Of a stretch of 64,000 bases of DNA, positions 15,698 through 27,179 are shown in pieces. The position numbers were made by a program, and so were the translations under genes. The stretch lies in contig JAPSFT010000011.1 of assembly GCA_035063765.1 (NCBI GenBank), positions 1-64,000 on the forward strand, read 5' to 3'. The notes beneath the pieces are model-generated. The model ran no database searches. It saw only the letters and a list, made by a program, of their open reading frames with translations, and was not told where the DNA came from. The stretch comes from Deltaproteobacteria bacterium. Lineage in GTDB: Bacteria; Myxococcota_A; UBA9160; PR03. Every line of letters starts with the position of its first letter. The first letter of the stretch is position 1.

Positions 15698-15711
15698 TGA
15701 AACACGTTTCA
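15698..15711. promoter_or_regulatory. KstR-like operator TGAAACACGTTTCA
   Basis: This is a 14-bp palindrome with only the two central bases breaking symmetry in sense, and it matches TNNAACNNGTTNNA completely. It lies 34 bases upstream of the ATG of the first gene of the igr-like operon (15746). It is the most symmetrical of the three sites in the window. The divergent PEP-CTERM gene starts 97 bases away. Confidence 0.75.
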
Positions 15712-15745
15712 TTCTCGTGCTGCGCCTCCGGAGCCCCACCCCCCG

Positions 15746-16942
15746 ATGCACCTCGACTTCACGGCCGAGCAGAATGCCCTGCGCCACGAGCTGCGCGCGT
15801 ACTACCGGGAGCTGTTCACGCCGGCCCTGCGCGCGGCGCTCGACGCCGAGTGGGACGACATGGGCGGGCCCGTCTTCCGCGAGGTGGTCGGGCGCATGGG
15901 GCGCGACGGCTGGCTCGGGATCGGCTGGCCGCGCGCGTTCGGGGGCCAGGGCCGGGGCCCGCTCGAGCAGCTGATCTTCTGGGAGGAGACCTACCGGGCG
16001 CACGCGCCGCTCCCGATCATCTCCGTCAACACGATCGGCCCCACGCTGATGGCCCACGGCACGCCGGAGCAGCAACGCGCGCTGCTGCCCGGGATCCTGC
16101 GCGGCGAGCTCTTCTTCGCGATCGGCTACACCGAGCCGGGTGCCGGCACCGACCTCGCCTCGCTGCGAACCACTGCGGTGCGCGAGGGCGACGAGTGGGT
16201 GATCGACGGCCAGAAGATCTACACGACCCACGCGCACGACGCGGACTACGTCTGGCTCGCCGCCCGCACCGATCCCGAGGCTCCGAAGCACAAGGGCATC
16301 ACGATCATCCTGGTGCCGACCTCGTCACCGGGCTTCACGGTGACCCCGATCCGCACGGTGGGGGGCGAGCGCACCAACGCCACCTACTACGAGGGCGTGC
16401 GGGTGCCGGTCGCCCACACGGTCGGGCCGGTGAACGGCGGCTGGAGGCTGATCACCTCGCAGCTCAACCACGAGCGCGTGACGCTCGCGACGCCGGGCAC
16501 CGCCGACGCCCTGCTCGAGGCGGTCTGGGGCTGGGCGGCAAAGGTGGAGAAGCCGGGCGGCGGGCGCCTGCTCGACGAGCCGTGGGTGCAGCTCCAGCTC
16601 GCTCGTGTCTACGCGAAGCTCGAGGCGCTGAAGGTGCTGAACTGGCGCTCGGCCTGGTCGCTCGAGGCGGGCCAGCCGCACCCGGCCGACGCCTCGGCGG
16701 TGAAGGTTCTCGGCACCGAGTTCTTCGTGGAGTGCTACCGGCTCCTGCTCGAGATCACGGGGCCGGCGGGGCTCGTGCGCGAGGGGGAGCCCGGCGCGCT
16801 CTTCGGCGGCATGCTCGAGCGCGCCTACCGGGCCGCCACCACGCTCACCTTCGGCGGCGGCGTCAACGAGGTGCAGCGCGAGATCATCGCGCTGGCAGCG
16901 CTCGGACTTCCCCGGCAGGCGCGCGGAGCCCGCGCGCAGTGA
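15746..16942 (+). CDS. Acyl-CoA dehydrogenase, FadE29/ChsE2-like subunit
   Basis: A 398-residue dehydrogenase similar to mycobacterial FadE29 (ChsE2), which with FadE28 oxidises the C22 steroid side-chain acyl-CoA. Visible blocks are MGRDGWLGIGWPRAFGGQG, IGYTEPGAGTDLASLRTTA, VIDGQKIYTTHAHDADYVW, KHKGITIILVP, TNATYYEGVRVP and LTFGGGVNEVQREII. The YTTHAHDADYVW loop is closer to FadE29 than to FadE26. It is the first gene of a run transcribed to about 22 kb and has a KstR-like operator 34 bases upstream. Its stop codon lies inside a 26-bp sequence that also occurs at 60851. Confidence 0.92.
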   Translation: MHLDFTAEQNALRHELRAYYRELFTPALRAALDAEWDDMGGPVFREVVGRMGRDGWLGIGWPRAFGGQGRGPLEQLIFWEETYRAHAPLPIISVNTIGPTLMAHGTPEQQRALLPGILRGELFFAIGYTEPGAGTDLASLRTTAVREGDEWVIDGQKIYTTHAHDADYVWLAARTDPEAPKHKGITIILVPTSSPGFTVTPIRTVGGERTNATYYEGVRVPVAHTVGPVNGGWRLITSQLNHERVTLATPGTADALLEAVWGWAAKVEKPGGGRLLDEPWVQLQLARVYAKLEALKVLNWRSAWSLEAGQPHPADASAVKVLGTEFFVECYRLLLEITGPAGLVREGEPGALFGGMLERAYRAATTLTFGGGVNEVQREIIALAALGLPRQARGARAQ

Positions 16943-16958
16943 GCCGCAGGCGAGCGAA
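16933..16958. repeat. 26-bp dispersed repeat, copy A
   Basis: Read on the minus strand this is TTCGCTCGCCTGCGGCTCAC followed by TGCGCG. It matches the plus strand at 60851-60876 at 25 of 26 positions. Here it spans the stop codon of the FadE29-like gene. Two copies 44 kb apart suggest a small dispersed repeat, though a GC-rich codon-biased match cannot be excluded. Confidence 0.45.
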
Positions 16959-16991
16959 ATCGGAAGGCGTGCGGGCCTGAGCGGAGGCACG

Positions 16992-17960
16992 ATGGACAGG
17001 CAGGAGCTCGAGGCGAAGCTGCGCGCGTTCGTCGGACGCAGGACCGGGCCGCCGGCGACCGGACCCTATCCCGTCAACGAGGCGATGATCGGCGTGTGGT
17101 GCGAGGCGATGGAGGACCACCTCCCGGTGTATACGGACCGCGGCGCCGCCGAGAAGTCCGTTCATGGCGGCCTCGTGGCACCGCCGACGATGCTCCAGGC
17201 CTGGAGCATGCGCGGCATGGCGATGGCCGCGCAGATGGAGGACTCGAGCGACGAGCAGCTCGCGGTCCATCGCCTGCTGACGGAGGCCGGCTACCCCTCC
17301 GTCGTCGCCACCAACAGCGAGCAGGGCTACACGCGCTACCTGCGGCCCGGCGACGAGGTCGTCTCGTCCACCGTGATCGAGGCGATCTCGGAGCAGAAGG
17401 CGACCGCCCTCGGCGTCGGGTACTTCATCGACACGCGCACCATCTTCACGGACCAGCACGGCGAGGAGCTGGGCTGGATGACCTTCCGGGTCCTGAAGTT
17501 CAGACCCGCTCAGCCGGCCTCCGCGGCCGCCCCGAGCGACGCCGCGGCCCCCCCGAAGCCCCGCCGCCTCGCGCCCCCGCTCGGCCACGACAACCAGTGG
17601 TGGTGGGAGGGCATCGCCGCCGGCGAGCTGCGCATCCAGCGCTGCAAGGCGTGCGGGACGCTCCGCCATCCGCCGCGGCCCATGTGCGGGAGCTGCCAGT
17701 CGATCGAGTGGGACTGGGTCGTCTCGAAGGGCGCCGGAACGGTCCACAGCTACGTCGTGCTGCACCACCCGCCGGTGCCCGGCTACGACTACCCGCTGCC
17801 GGTCGTGCTCGTCGACCTCGACGAGGGGACCCGGATCGTCGCGAACATGGCCGGCTGCAAGCCGGACGAGATCCGGATCGGTATGCGCGTGCAGGCGCGC
17901 ATCGAGGCGGCCGACGAGGCGCTGAAGCTCCCCTTCTTCCATCCCGCGGGCGGGAGGTAG
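16992..17960 (+). CDS. ChsH2-like MaoC/DUF35 fusion
   Basis: A 322-residue two-domain protein with the layout of mycobacterial ChsH2. Residues 1-165 are a MaoC-type hot-dog domain, the hydratase half that pairs with ChsH1. After a Pro/Ala-rich linker (about 170-195), residues 200-322 are a DUF35 domain. The DUF35 part has a rubredoxin-like zinc ribbon (CKACGTLRHPPRPMCGSC, about 218-235) and an OB fold. In mycobacteria this protein hydrates the C22 enoyl-CoA with ChsH1 and, through DUF35, binds and activates the Ltp2 aldolase. Here ChsH1 and Ltp2 homologues follow in the same operon. It ends one base before the next start. Confidence 0.92.
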   Translation: MDRQELEAKLRAFVGRRTGPPATGPYPVNEAMIGVWCEAMEDHLPVYTDRGAAEKSVHGGLVAPPTMLQAWSMRGMAMAAQMEDSSDEQLAVHRLLTEAGYPSVVATNSEQGYTRYLRPGDEVVSSTVIEAISEQKATALGVGYFIDTRTIFTDQHGEELGWMTFRVLKFRPAQPASAAAPSDAAAPPKPRRLAPPLGHDNQWWWEGIAAGELRIQRCKACGTLRHPPRPMCGSCQSIEWDWVVSKGAGTVHSYVVLHHPPVPGYDYPLPVVLVDLDEGTRIVANMAGCKPDEIRIGMRVQARIEAADEALKLPFFHPAGGR

Positions 17961-17961
17961 C

Positions 17962-19145
17962 GTGGACTTCCGGCCCGGCGAGGAGCAGGCGGCGATCCGC
18001 GAGCTGGCGCGCGGCATCCTCGACAAGGAGGTGACGCGCGAGCGGCTCGGGGCGGCCGAGGCTGCGGACGGCTTCGATGCTCGGCTCTGGGCGACGCTCG
18101 CCGAGGCGAATCTGCTCGGTGTCGCCGTGCCGGAGACCCAGGGCGGCATGGGGCTCGGCCTGCCCGAGCTCCTCGCGCTCTGCGAGGAGGTGGGGCGCGC
18201 GGTGGCCCCGGCGCCGGTGGGCGCGGCGCTCGTCACGGGCGGGCTTCCGATCGCGCGCTTCGGCGACGCCGCCCAGCAGGCGGCCTGGCTCGCACCGCTC
18301 GCGTCGGGCGAGGCGCTGCTCTCGGCGGCGCTCGACGACCCCGGCTCGGGCGACGTCGAACGGCCCGCCACGCGCGCCCGCCGCGACGGCAGCGACGTCC
18401 GGCTCGACGGCGCCAAGCGCTTCGTTCCGCTCGGCCCGCGCGCCGCGCGCGTGCTCGTGCCGGCCGCGCTCGACGGCGCCACGGGGGTCTTCCTGCTCGA
18501 TCCCGCGGCCGCCGGGGTGAGCTGGACGGCAGCGCGCATGTCCACCGGCACGCCCCTCTTCGCGCTCGAGCTCGACGGCGCGCGCGTCGCCGGCGCGGAC
18601 CGCCTCGGCGGCGACGGCTCCGCCGCCAGCCGGATGGGCGACGGCTCCGCCGCCAGCCGGATGGGCGACGGCTCCGCCGTCGCTCGCTTCACCCACGACT
18701 GTGGCGTGATCGCGGCCTGCGCCACCCAGATCGGTGTCTGCGAGCGGGCGCTCGAGATCACCACCGGCCATCTGCGCGAGCGCGAGCAGTTCGGCGCGCC
18801 GATCGGCTCCTTCCCGGCCGTCCAGCAGCGGGCCGCCGACGCCTGGATCGACCTCCAGGCACTCCGCTGGACGACCTGGCGCGCGGCCTGGCGGCTCGCC
18901 GAGGGGCTCCCGGCCGCGCGCGAGCTGCTCGTCGCGCGCTTCTGGGCTGCCGAGGCCGGCCAGCGCATCACCGACACCACGCAGCACCTGCACGGCGGCC
19001 TCGGGGTCGACGTCGACTACCCGATCCATCGCTACTTCCTGTGGTCGCGCTCGCTCGCGCAGGGCGTCGGCGGTGCGGCCCCCACCCTGGCCACGCTCGG
19101 CCGCGAGCTGGCCGCGAGCCCGCCCGGTCCGGAGGCCCAGATCGC

Positions 19146-19149
<4 letters not shown>
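17962..19149 (+). CDS. Acyl-CoA dehydrogenase, FadE28/ChsE1-like subunit
   Basis: A 395-residue dehydrogenase with GTG start one base after chsH2. Blocks ARLWATLAEANLLGVAVPE, REREQFGAPIGSFPAVQQRAAD and LHGGLGVDVDYPIHRYFLW are those of the second subunit, as in the gene at 12896. It probably pairs with the FadE29-like protein at 15746 to form an alpha2beta2 enzyme. Residues 217-240 contain 2.7 copies of a nine-residue repeat (GDGSAASRM) that the paralogue lacks. The insertion lies in a surface loop before the C-terminal helices. It overlaps the next gene by ATGA. Confidence 0.92.
18610..18681 (+). repeat. 27-bp in-frame tandem repeat in FadE28-like gene
   Basis: The unit encodes GDGSAASRM and occurs at 18610-18636 and 18637-18663 with identical bases. 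A third partial copy (18 bases, last codon changed) is at 18664-18681. Exact identity of the two full units points to recent slippage. Copy number should vary between related strains if so. Confidence 0.9.
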
Positions 19150-21942
<2,793 letters not shown>

Positions 21943-21943
21943 G

Positions 21944-22038
21944 GGCGGGGACAGACCCGGCGATCCGGCGATTCGCTCGCTGGCCCTTTCGAGCGAGGCC
22001 CCCGCTCGAATCGCCGGATCGCCGGGTCTGTCCCCGCC
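21944..22038. repeat. REP-like hairpin with perfect 32-bp arms
   Basis: The left arm (21944-21975) begins GGCGGGGACAGACCC. It is the exact reverse complement of the right arm (22007-22038), which ends GGGTCTGTCCCCGCC. The 31-base loop holds a minor stem, CTCGCT with AGCGAG. The same right arm occurs at the window start (1-46). REP elements of this kind are associated in many genomes with IS200-like RAYT transposases. None is in the window. It sits between the thiolase stop and the ribosome site of the SDR gene and could also end or slow transcription. Confidence 0.85.
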
Positions 22039-22053
22039 TCTGAAGGAGGCAGG

Positions 22054-22962
22054 ATGCTCGAGGGGAAGGTTGCGATCGTGACCGGGGGAGCCGCGGGGCT
22101 CGGGCGTTGTCATGCGCTCGAGCTGGCGCGGCTCGGGGCGCGGGTGGTGGTGAACGACATCGGCGCCAAGGCCGACGGCAGCGGGCGCGACGAGAGCGCG
22201 GCGCGCGCGGTCTGCGAGGAGATCCGCGCGGCGGGCGGCGAGGCGGTGCCGCACTTCGGCGACGTCGCGGACTGGAACGCCTCGAAGGCGATGTTCGACA
22301 CGGCGCTCCAGACCTTCGGCGACGCCAACATCGTGGTCTGCAACGCCGGCTTCCTGCGCGACGCGACGCTCTTCAACATGAGCGAGGCGGACTTCGACGC
22401 GGTGATCCGCGTGCACCTGAAGGGCCACTTCTGCACCATGCGCCACGCCACCGCGCTCTGGCGCGAGCGCGCCAAGGCCGGCGCCGGCGTCTACGGGCGC
22501 CTGATCACGACCTCGTCGGAGTCCGCGCTCTTCGCGCCGCCCGGCCAGCCCAACTACTCGGCCGCGAAGGCCGGCATCGTCGCCCTGACGATGGGGGCGG
22601 CGCAGCTGATGCTGAAGTACGGCATCACCGCCAACGTGATCATGCCGCGCGCCCGCACGCGCATGAACGACGCCGGCCCGCTGGCCGCGATGTTCCAGAA
22701 GCCCGAGGAGGGCTTCGACACCTTCGCGCCCGAGAACGTCTCGCCGCTGGTCGGCTGGCTCGCGTCACCACTCGCGGCGCGCGTCTCCGGGCAGGTCTTC
22801 GTGATCTGGGCCAAGGACGTGACGGTGGCGTCGCACCCCCGGCTCGACACGAAGTTCCACAGCCCCGAGCGCTGGACGGTCGCGAGCCTCGCGGAGCAGC
22901 TCGGCCCGCACTTCGAGAAGCTCGAGCCGGTGAAGGACGGCTTCACGGTTCCGGCGATCTGA
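22054..22962 (+). CDS. SDR dehydrogenase, Hsd4/ChsB1-like
   Basis: A 302-residue short-chain dehydrogenase. It has NAD-binding TGGAAGLGRCHALELA, the structural VCNAGFLRD, catalytic Ser in TTSSESALF, and Tyr-x3-Lys in PNYSAAKAG. The long C-terminal region and the MLEGKVAIVTGG...GLG start resemble the SDR part of peroxisomal multifunctional enzyme 2 and mycobacterial Hsd4A/ChsB1. Those enzymes oxidise 3-hydroxyacyl-CoA in steroid side-chain degradation. The context (after the thiolase) fits that role. The ribosome site GAAGGAGGCAGG precedes the ATG. Confidence 0.9.
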   Translation: MLEGKVAIVTGGAAGLGRCHALELARLGARVVVNDIGAKADGSGRDESAARAVCEEIRAAGGEAVPHFGDVADWNASKAMFDTALQTFGDANIVVCNAGFLRDATLFNMSEADFDAVIRVHLKGHFCTMRHATALWRERAKAGAGVYGRLITTSSESALFAPPGQPNYSAAKAGIVALTMGAAQLMLKYGITANVIMPRARTRMNDAGPLAAMFQKPEEGFDTFAPENVSPLVGWLASPLAARVSGQVFVIWAKDVTVASHPRLDTKFHSPERWTVASLAEQLGPHFEKLEPVKDGFTVPAI

Positions 22963-22971
22963 GGCCCCGCG

Positions 22972-23148
22972 CTATCCCTGGTACGCGAGGTAGAGGACGA
23001 GCCCCACGAGCGTCGCGGTGACGATCACGAGCACCACGCGCCGCAGCGCCGAACGCGTCTCCGCCTCGATCTCCGGCTGGCGGCTCGCGAGCAGCTCCGC
23101 GGCCGGATCCCGGTCGCGCCGCTCGGGGTCGTCGGGCTGCTTCGCCAC
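22972..23148 (-). CDS. Small single-TM protein
   Basis: A 58-residue protein that starts at GTG with a good ribosome site (GGGAGG). The first 35 residues are charged, rich in Asp and Arg. The last 20 are one hydrophobic segment (VVLVIVTATLVGLVLYLAYQG). It follows glnS by 29 bases on the minus strand. I do not recognise it. It may be a small inner-membrane protein, or a leaky ORF, although codon use matches its neighbours. Confidence 0.55.
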   Translation of the reverse strand: MAKQPDDPERRDRDPAAELLASRQPEIEAETRSALRRVVLVIVTATLVGLVLYLAYQG

Positions 23149-23177
23149 GGGGATCCTCCCTCGTGCGGGATCCGCAG

Positions 23178-24896
23178 CTACGTGCTCCCGCGCTTCTGGA
23201 GCTTCGCCCACTCGTCGCGCAGCGTCACCGTGCGGTTGAAGACCAGCGCGCCGGGCTTCGAGTCGGCGTCCACCGCAAAGTAGCCGAGCCGCTCGAACTG
23301 GAGCGCGGTCCCCGGCGCCGCGTCCGCGAGGCTCGGCTCGACCCGGCAGCCGCGCAGAACCGCCTCGGAGGCGGGGTTCAGGAAGCTCGTGTATTCGAGC
23401 CCCCGGCGCTCGGCCTCGCCCATCGGATCCTCGACCGTGAAGAGCGTCTCGTAGAGCCGTACCTCGGCGGGCAGCGCATGGCGGGCCGACACCCAGTGCA
23501 GGGTCGCCCCCACCTTGCGCCCGTCCGGGGCGTTCCCGCCGCGCGAGGCCGGGTCCCAGGTGCAGCGCAGCTCCACGACCTCCCCCGCCGCATCCTTCAC
23601 GACCGACTCGCAGCGGATCAGGCACGCTGCGCGCAGCCGCACCTCGCGTCCCGGCGCGAGCCGGTAGAACTTCTTCGGCGGCTCCTCGAGGAAGTCCTCG
23701 CGCTCGATGTAGAGGACCCGCGAGAAGGGCACGCGCCGGGTGCCCGCGGCCGGGTCCTCGGGGTTGTTCACCGCATCGAAGTCGAGCGTCTCGTCCTCGG
23801 GGAAGTTCTCGATCACGACCCGCAGCGGGTGCAGCACCGCCATCACGCGCGGCGCCGTGCGGTTGAGCTCGTCGCGCACCGCGTGCTCGAAGCGCGGCAG
23901 CTCGATCGTGATGTCGCGGCGCGTGATCCCGATGTCGCGGTTGAAGTTGCGGATCGCCGCCGGCGGCACGCCCCGCCGGCGCAGGCCCGCGAGCGTCGGC
24001 ATGCGCGGGTCGTCCCAGCCGCGTACGCGCCCCTCCTCGACGAGGCGCTTGAGCCAGCGCTTGCTCATCACGGTGTAGGAGAGATCGAGCCGTCCGAACT
24101 CGGTCTGCTCCGGCCGGCTCGGCACCGAGCAGTGCTCGACGAACCAGTCGTAGAGCGGCCGGTGATCGGTGAACTCCGCCGAGCACAGCGAGTGGGTGAT
24201 GCCCTCGATCGCGTCGGACAGCGGGTGGGCGAAGTCGTACATCGGGTAGATGTGCCAGGCGTCGCCGGTCCGGTGGTGGCGGGCGCGCACGATCCGGTAG
24301 AGCACCGGGTCGCGCATCGGCAGCACGGAGGACGCCATGTCGATCCGGGCGCGCAGCACGCGCGCGCCCGGCTCGAACTCCCCGGCCTTCATGCGCCGCA
24401 AGAGATCGAGGTTCTCGGCGACCGCGCGGTCCCGGTACGGCGAGGGCCGGCCGGGCTCGGTGAGCGTGCCCTGGTACTCCCGGATCTGCTCGGACGAGAG
24501 GTCGCAGACGTAGGCGAGCCCCTTCGCGACCAGCTCCTCGGCCCACGCGTAGAGCTGCCCGAAGTAGTCCGACGCATAGTAGAGATCGGGGCCCCAGTCG
24601 AAGCCGAGCCAGCGCACGTCGGCCTGGATCGCGTCGACGTACTCGGTCTCCTCGCTGACCGGGTTGGTGTCGTCGAAGCGCAGGTGGCAGCGCCCGCCGA
24701 ACTCGCGGGCGAGGCCGAAGTTGAGGCAGATCGGCCGCGAGTGGCCTACGTGCAGCCAGCCGCTCGGCTCGGGCGGGAAGCGCGTCACGACCCGGCCGCC
24801 GTGCCGGCCCGCCGCCACGTCGCCGGTGACCTTCTCGCGCAGGAAGTCGCTCGGAGCCTCGGAGTCGGAGCCGCCGGAGCGCGGGGCGCTGCTCAT
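23178..24896 (-). CDS. glnS: Glutaminyl-tRNA synthetase
   Basis: A 572-residue class I aminoacyl-tRNA synthetase that charges tRNA(Gln). HIGH motif: [14 protein letters not shown] (about residues 40-53). KMSKS-like motif: [10 protein letters not shown]-terminal fold marker RFDDTNP and the GlnRS-type SDY(F)[11 protein letters not shown] block separate it from GluRS. C-terminal beta-barrels are complete, and length matches GlnRS. Its presence means this organism charges Gln directly, at least in part. Starts with ATG, with an ATG-proximal Ser/Gly-rich extension of about 20 residues. Confidence 0.95.
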   Translation of the reverse strand: MSSAPRSGGSDSEAPSDFLREKVTGDVAAGRHGGRVVTRFPPEPSGWLHVGHSRPICLNFGLAREFGGRCHLRFDDTNPVSEETEYVDAIQADVRWLGFDWGPDLYYASDYFGQLYAWAEELVAKGLAYVCDLSSEQIREYQGTLTEPGRPSPYRDRAVAENLDLLRRMKAGEFEPGARVLRARIDMASSVLPMRDPVLYRIVRARHHRTGDAWHIYPMYDFAHPLSDAIEGITHSLCSAEFTDHRPLYDWFVEHCSVPSRPEQTEFGRLDLSYTVMSKRWLKRLVEEGRVRGWDDPRMPTLAGLRRRGVPPAAIRNFNRDIGITRRDITIELPRFEHAVRDELNRTAPRVMAVLHPLRVVIENFPEDETLDFDAVNNPEDPAAGTRRVPFSRVLYIEREDFLEEPPKKFYRLAPGREVRLRAACLIRCESVVKDAAGEVVELRCTWDPASRGGNAPDGRKVGATLHWVSARHALPAEVRLYETLFTVEDPMGEAERRGLEYTSFLNPASEAVLRGCRVEPSLADAAPGTALQFERLGYFAVDADSKPGALVFNRTVTLRDEWAKLQKRGST

Positions 24897-24930
24897 GGCG
24901 GCTCAATCTAGACGACGCGGCGGGAACGCG

Positions 24931-25956
24931 TCAGGCGCGCAGGGCGGCGATCGCCGCGCGGGCGCCCTCGTCGCCGGCGGGATCGGCGGGCATCGGGAAG
25001 CTGAGCCCCGCGCACACCGTGCCCAGCCGACCACGCAGCACGTCCGCGATCCCGGGGTAGCACGCTGCCGGCGCCACCGCGTCGAGGATCTCGTCCGGGA
25101 TCCGAGAGGGCAGCTCGGCCCAGCGCCCGGCGCGGGCGAGCGCCCGGAGCTCGCCGCCGAGCTCGGGGACCCCGAGGGCCGCGAGCGCAGGGGCGTACGA
25201 CGGCGTCGAGTAGAGGAAGCCCAGGTACCCGCGGATCCGCTCGCGCTCGGCACGCACCGCGGCCTCGTCGGGCCCGGTCGCGACGAAGCCGCCCGCGACG
25301 ATCGCGCAGGCGCCGGCCGCGCGGCCCGCTCGCCGCTCGCCCTCGGCGACGGCCGGCGCCACCCGCGCGTGCAGCAGCGTGGCGCAGGCCTGGGTCGGGT
25401 GCGTCACCAGCGTGTCGGCCACCTCGCCGGCGAGGCGCGTCATCGCAGGGCCGACCGCGCCGAGCGCGACGCGTGGCGGCCCCGACGCGATCGGGTCCGG
25501 CGCGAAGAAGGGCTGCATGCGGCCCAGGCGGTAGTGCTCACCCGCGAAGGCGAGCGGCGCGCCGTCCTGCCAGCTGCGCCAGATCGCCCGCAGCGCCCCC
25601 ACGTACTCGCGCATGCGCGGGACCGGCGGTGCCCACGCGACGCCGTAGCGCTCCTCGACGTTGCCGCGCACCTGCGAGCCGAGCCCCAGCTCGAAGCGTC
25701 CGCCCGACAGCGCCGCCAGGTCCCAGGCCGCGTGTGCGACGACCATCGGGCTGCGCGGGAACGCCACCAGGACGCTCGTCGCGACCCGCAGGGTGCGTGT
25801 GTGTTCGAGCGCGAGCGCGGCGGCGAGCAGGCCGTCGTGCACCGCCTCGGGAACCTGGAGCCCGGTGTAGCCGAGACTCTCGGCGCGGCGCGCGTGCGCG
25901 GGCACGTCGCGCAGCGCGAGGCGCGGATCCATCGTCGCCCAGACCTCGAAGGCCAT
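24931..25956 (-). CDS. LLM class (F420-type) oxidoreductase
   Basis: A 341-residue TIM-barrel luciferase-like monooxygenase of the kind that uses coenzyme F420 or FMN. Start MAFEVWATMDPRLALRDVP, then HARRAESLGYTGLQVPE, FPRSPMVVAHAAWDL, LSGGRFELGLGSQV and the later THPTQACATLLH. The pattern is that of mycobacterial-type F420 oxidoreductases. Cofactor choice is inference. I took the ATG at 25954-25956. An in-frame GTG at 26010 would overlap the thiolase-like gene by 8 bases but adds 18 non-conserved residues. It is the last gene of the DUF35, Ltp2-like run. Confidence 0.85.
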   Translation of the reverse strand: MAFEVWATMDPRLALRDVPAHARRAESLGYTGLQVPEAVHDGLLAAALALEHTRTLRVATSVLVAFPRSPMVVAHAAWDLAALSGGRFELGLGSQVRGNVEERYGVAWAPPVPRMREYVGALRAIWRSWQDGAPLAFAGEHYRLGRMQPFFAPDPIASGPPRVALGAVGPAMTRLAGEVADTLVTHPTQACATLLHARVAPAVAEGERRAGRAAGACAIVAGGFVATGPDEAAVRAERERIRGYLGFLYSTPSYAPALAALGVPELGGELRALARAGRWAELPSRIPDEILDAVAPAACYPGIADVLRGRLGTVCAGLSFPMPADPAGDEGARAAIAALRA

Positions 25957-26002
25957 CGGCCCCGATGGTGCCGGATCGCGGTCGGCTCGTCGGGCCAGGG
26001 CT

Positions 26003-27178
26003 TCAGCCACGCCCCAGCACGATCGCGCTGGTCGGGACGCCGGTGCCCGCCGTCACGAGGACGTTCTCCACGCCGGGCACCTGGTTGACCGCTTCGCCCC
26101 GTACCTGTCGCACCCCTTCGGCGACCCCGTTCATGCCGTGGACGTAGGCCTCGCCGAGCTGGCCGCCGTGGGTGTTGATCGGGAGCGCACCGCCGAGCTC
26201 GATGCGCCCGTCCCGGACGAAGTCCTTGGCCTCGCCGCGCCCGCAGAAGCCGAAGGCCTCGAGCTGGGCCAGCACGAAAGGGGTGAAGTGGTCGTAGATC
26301 ACGGCGGTCTGGAACTCGTGCGGGCGCACGCCGGCCTGCTCGTGGAGCTGGCGCGCCACGAAGGCCATCTCCGGTAGCTCGCCGATCGAGTCGCGGTAGT
26401 AGCTGGTCATCATGTGCTGGTCGCGGCTCGCACCCTGGGCGGCGGCGCGGATCACGGCGGGCGGGCGGCGCAGATCGCGTGCACGCTCGGTCGTGGTCAC
26501 CACCACCGCGACCGCGCCGTCGCTCTCCTGGCAGCAGTCGAGGAGCCGCAGCGGGCGCACGATCCAGCGCGAGGCCTGGTGGTCGGCGAGGGTGATGGGG
26601 CGGCCGTGGAACCAGGCGGCCGGGTTGGTGGCCGCGTGGCGGCGACACGCGACGGAGACGCGGCCGAAGGCCTCGGTGGTGGCCCCGAAGTCGTGCAGGT
26701 AGCGCTGCGCCTGCATCGCCACCCAGGAGGCCGGCGTCAGCAGCCCGAAGGGGGCGTACCAGCCGAAGTGCGCGCTCTCGGTGGTCGGAGCCGCACCCGG
26801 GACGACGCCGATCCCGAAGCGCTGCTCCGAGCGCTCGTTCATGGCGCGGTAGCAGACCACCACCTCGGCGGCGCCCGACGCGACGGCCAGCGCGGCCTGC
26901 ATCACGGCCGCGCAGGCCGCCCCGCCCCCGTAGTGCACGCGCGAGAAGAAGCGCAGCGGCCCGGCGCCGATCGCGCGCGCCAGCTCGATCTCCGGGTTGT
27001 TGTCCATGGTGAAGGTGGCGAAGCCGTCCACGTCGGCCGGCGCGAGCCCCGCGTCGGCGAGCGCCGCCAGCGTCGCCTCGCAGGCGAGCCGCAGCTCGCT
27101 GCGCCCCGAGCGCTTCGAGAACTCGGTCTGCCCGATCCCGGCGATCGCCGCCCGGCCCGCGAACGAGGCGCGCGCCAC
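26003..27178 (-). CDS. Second Ltp2-like thiolase-fold protein
   Basis: A 391-residue protein closely related to the Ltp2-like protein at 19580. Both share GIGQTE(Y/F)SK, GRSEL(Q/R)LACEA, YGLL...[31 protein letters not shown] and THGGQLGEAYVHGMNG. The tyrosines of AVIYDHFTPF and GEAYVHG are kept, and the thiolase Cys is absent. It starts at GTG immediately after the stop of a stand-alone DUF35 gene. That mirrors the Ltp2 and ChsH2-DUF35 pairing. It may be a second aldolase with a different acyl-CoA substrate. Confidence 0.88.
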   Translation of the reverse strand: MARASFAGRAAIAGIGQTEFSKRSGRSELRLACEATLAALADAGLAPADVDGFATFTMDNNPEIELARAIGAGPLRFFSRVHYGGGAACAAVMQAALAVASGAAEVVVCYRAMNERSEQRFGIGVVPGAAPTTESAHFGWYAPFGLLTPASWVAMQAQRYLHDFGATTEAFGRVSVACRRHAATNPAAWFHGRPITLADHQASRWIVRPLRLLDCCQESDGAVAVVVTTTERARDLRRPPAVIRAAAQGASRDQHMMTSYYRDSIGELPEMAFVARQLHEQAGVRPHEFQTAVIYDHFTPFVLAQLEAFGFCGRGEAKDFVRDGRIELGGALPINTHGGQLGEAYVHGMNGVAEGVRQVRGEAVNQVPGVENVLVTAGTGVPTSAIVLGRG

Positions 27179-27179
27179 C

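Noticed and set aside
23178-24896. Non-discriminating GluRS
   Set aside because: The block pattern and length match GlnRS; direct glutaminylation is the simpler call.
26003-27178. Active thiolase
   Set aside because: The catalytic Cys block is absent and the protein matches Ltp2-type aldolases instead.
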